Origin: Deltaproteobacteria bacterium
GTDB lineage: Bacteria; Myxococcota; Myxococcia; Myxococcales; Myxococcaceae
Reading direction: 5' to 3'
NCBI GenBank assembly: GCA_016875515.1
Contig: VGRA01000164.1
Coordinates: forward strand, 1 to 6,288
DNA: 6,288 nucleotides
Each line of letters opens with the position of its first letter. Position 1 is the first letter of the stretch. This document shows positions 5,823-6,288 of the stretch, piece by piece. Position numbers and translations under genes: made by a program. Under the pieces are notes generated by a model that saw only the letters and a program-made list of their open reading frames with translations, was not told the DNA's origin and made no database searches.

Positions 5823-6212
5823 ATGTCCGAGCGCCTCGCCATCTTCCTGCAGTCCGCTTCCTTCGAGCCTGCCTACCAGGCCGGGACGCTTGCGATCACC
5901 GCGGCAGCCATGGGAGACGAGGTGTGGCTGGTGCTCGGCTTCGAACCGCTGCGGGCGCTGGCTGGCGGGCGGTTGGGGAGCCCGGTAGGGGAGGTGGAGG
6001 TGGCAGAGGGGGCGCGCGCGGTGGCGCTGGGACTTCCGACGCCCGGGGAGCTGCTGGCCGAGGCACGTGCGCTGGGGGCCCGCGTGGTGGCATGCGACAC
6101 GCTCGTCCGGCTCGCGGGCCTGGAGCCTGCGGCGGTCCCGCTCCTGGACGAGTCCCTGGGGCTTCCCACCATCTGGCGCCACGCACGGACCGCCCGCACC
6201 GTCACCTTCTGA
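5823..6212 (+). CDS. DsrE/DsrF-like family protein
   Basis: The 129-residue cytoplasmic protein fits the small alpha/beta fold of the DsrE/DsrF (sulfur-relay-like) family. A first strand (RLAIFLQSAS) is followed by FEPAYQAGTLAITAAAMGDEVWLVLGFEPLRAL, which matches the family pattern of a helix and a second strand ending in hxxFxxhxxL. After a variable loop comes a helix (PTPGELLAEARALG) and the strand ARVVACDTLVRLAGL, which places the single cysteine, Cys91, at the position of the conserved DsrE-family cysteine. Family members transfer sulfur or have unknown roles; one conserved Cys is compatible with persulfide chemistry but does not prove it. The ATG at 5823 is favoured because it begins just before the first strand. 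No Shine-Dalgarno sequence is visible upstream, so the mRNA may be leaderless or initiation weak. The gene diverges from the protease unit across 66 bases and may share regulation. Assignment is by pattern, without a profile search. Confidence 0.75.
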   Translation: MSERLAIFLQSASFEPAYQAGTLAITAAAMGDEVWLVLGFEPLRALAGGRLGSPVGEVEVAEGARAVALGLPTPGELLAEARALGARVVACDTLVRLAGLEPAAVPLLDESLGLPTIWRHARTARTVTF

Positions 6213-6288
6213 GGGAAGCCGCCCCCGACATGACCGGGTTGCTCGCGGATGTCCGGGCGCTTGGCGGCCCCGGGGGCCACGGGTAGGG

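Noticed and set aside
5757..6182. Upstream in-frame extension of the small secreted protein to an ATG at 6182
   Set aside because: It would run antisense through the DsrE-like gene and bury the signal peptide. The ATG at 5754-5756 begins a proper signal peptide.
6262..6279. GC-rich inverted repeat as a terminator of the DsrE-like gene
   Set aside because: The stem is short with a poor loop and there is no T tract after it. Such sequences are common in GC-rich DNA.
6230..6286. Short 18-codon open frame after the DsrE-like gene
   Set aside because: There is no well-spaced ribosome site and no recognisable product. The frame is too short to separate from chance.

Overview
The window looks like chromosome of a fruiting myxobacterium (Myxococcota, Myxococcales in the broad sense, such as Myxococcus, Corallococcus, Archangium or Cystobacter). 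The DNA is very GC-rich (roughly 70% by eye) with strong third-position GC. Three of the six genes end in a MYXO-CTERM sorting tail (Cys-containing motif, hydrophobic stretch, Arg cluster), which is largely confined to this group. No insertion sequence, CRISPR array, tRNA or rRNA is visible, so this appears to be ordinary, vertically inherited chromosome.

Layout. At the left edge, the last 86 codons of a plus-strand surface protein with a MYXO-CTERM tail end at 261. Four minus-strand genes then run from 5756 down to 212 in one tightly packed transcription unit. In order of transcription they are: a small secreted protein of unknown function (191 aa, 5756-5181); a secreted matrixin-like zinc metalloprotease with a long Cys-rich region, Gly-rich spacer and MYXO-CTERM tail (744 aa, 5184-2950); a tandem paralogue of that protease without the spacer (682 aa, 2946-898); and a HAD-superfamily phosphatase (229 aa, 901-212). 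The junctions are a 4-base ATGA overlap, a 3-base gap and a 4-base GTGA overlap, each with a Shine-Dalgarno-like sequence inside the upstream gene, so translational coupling is very likely. A 66-bp divergent region (5757-5822) holds two dyad-symmetric sequences. On its right, a plus-strand DsrE-like protein (129 aa, 5823-6212) is followed by 76 bases with no convincing gene.

How it may work. The small protein and both proteases carry export signals. The proteases keep all three zinc-binding histidines and a Met-turn but show no classical matrixin propeptide or cysteine switch. Their C-terminal tails predict processing and anchoring at the cell surface. The two proteases share the same 70 cysteines, in the same order, across their Cys-rich regions, so the duplication has been held under strict structural constraint. 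A reasonable but unproven reading is a surface protease pair made together with a secreted partner (inhibitor, chaperone or substrate adaptor). The HAD enzyme is cytoplasmic, and its link to the system is unclear. The least described parts are the function of the small partner protein and the reason for two co-translated surface proteases with different stalk lengths.
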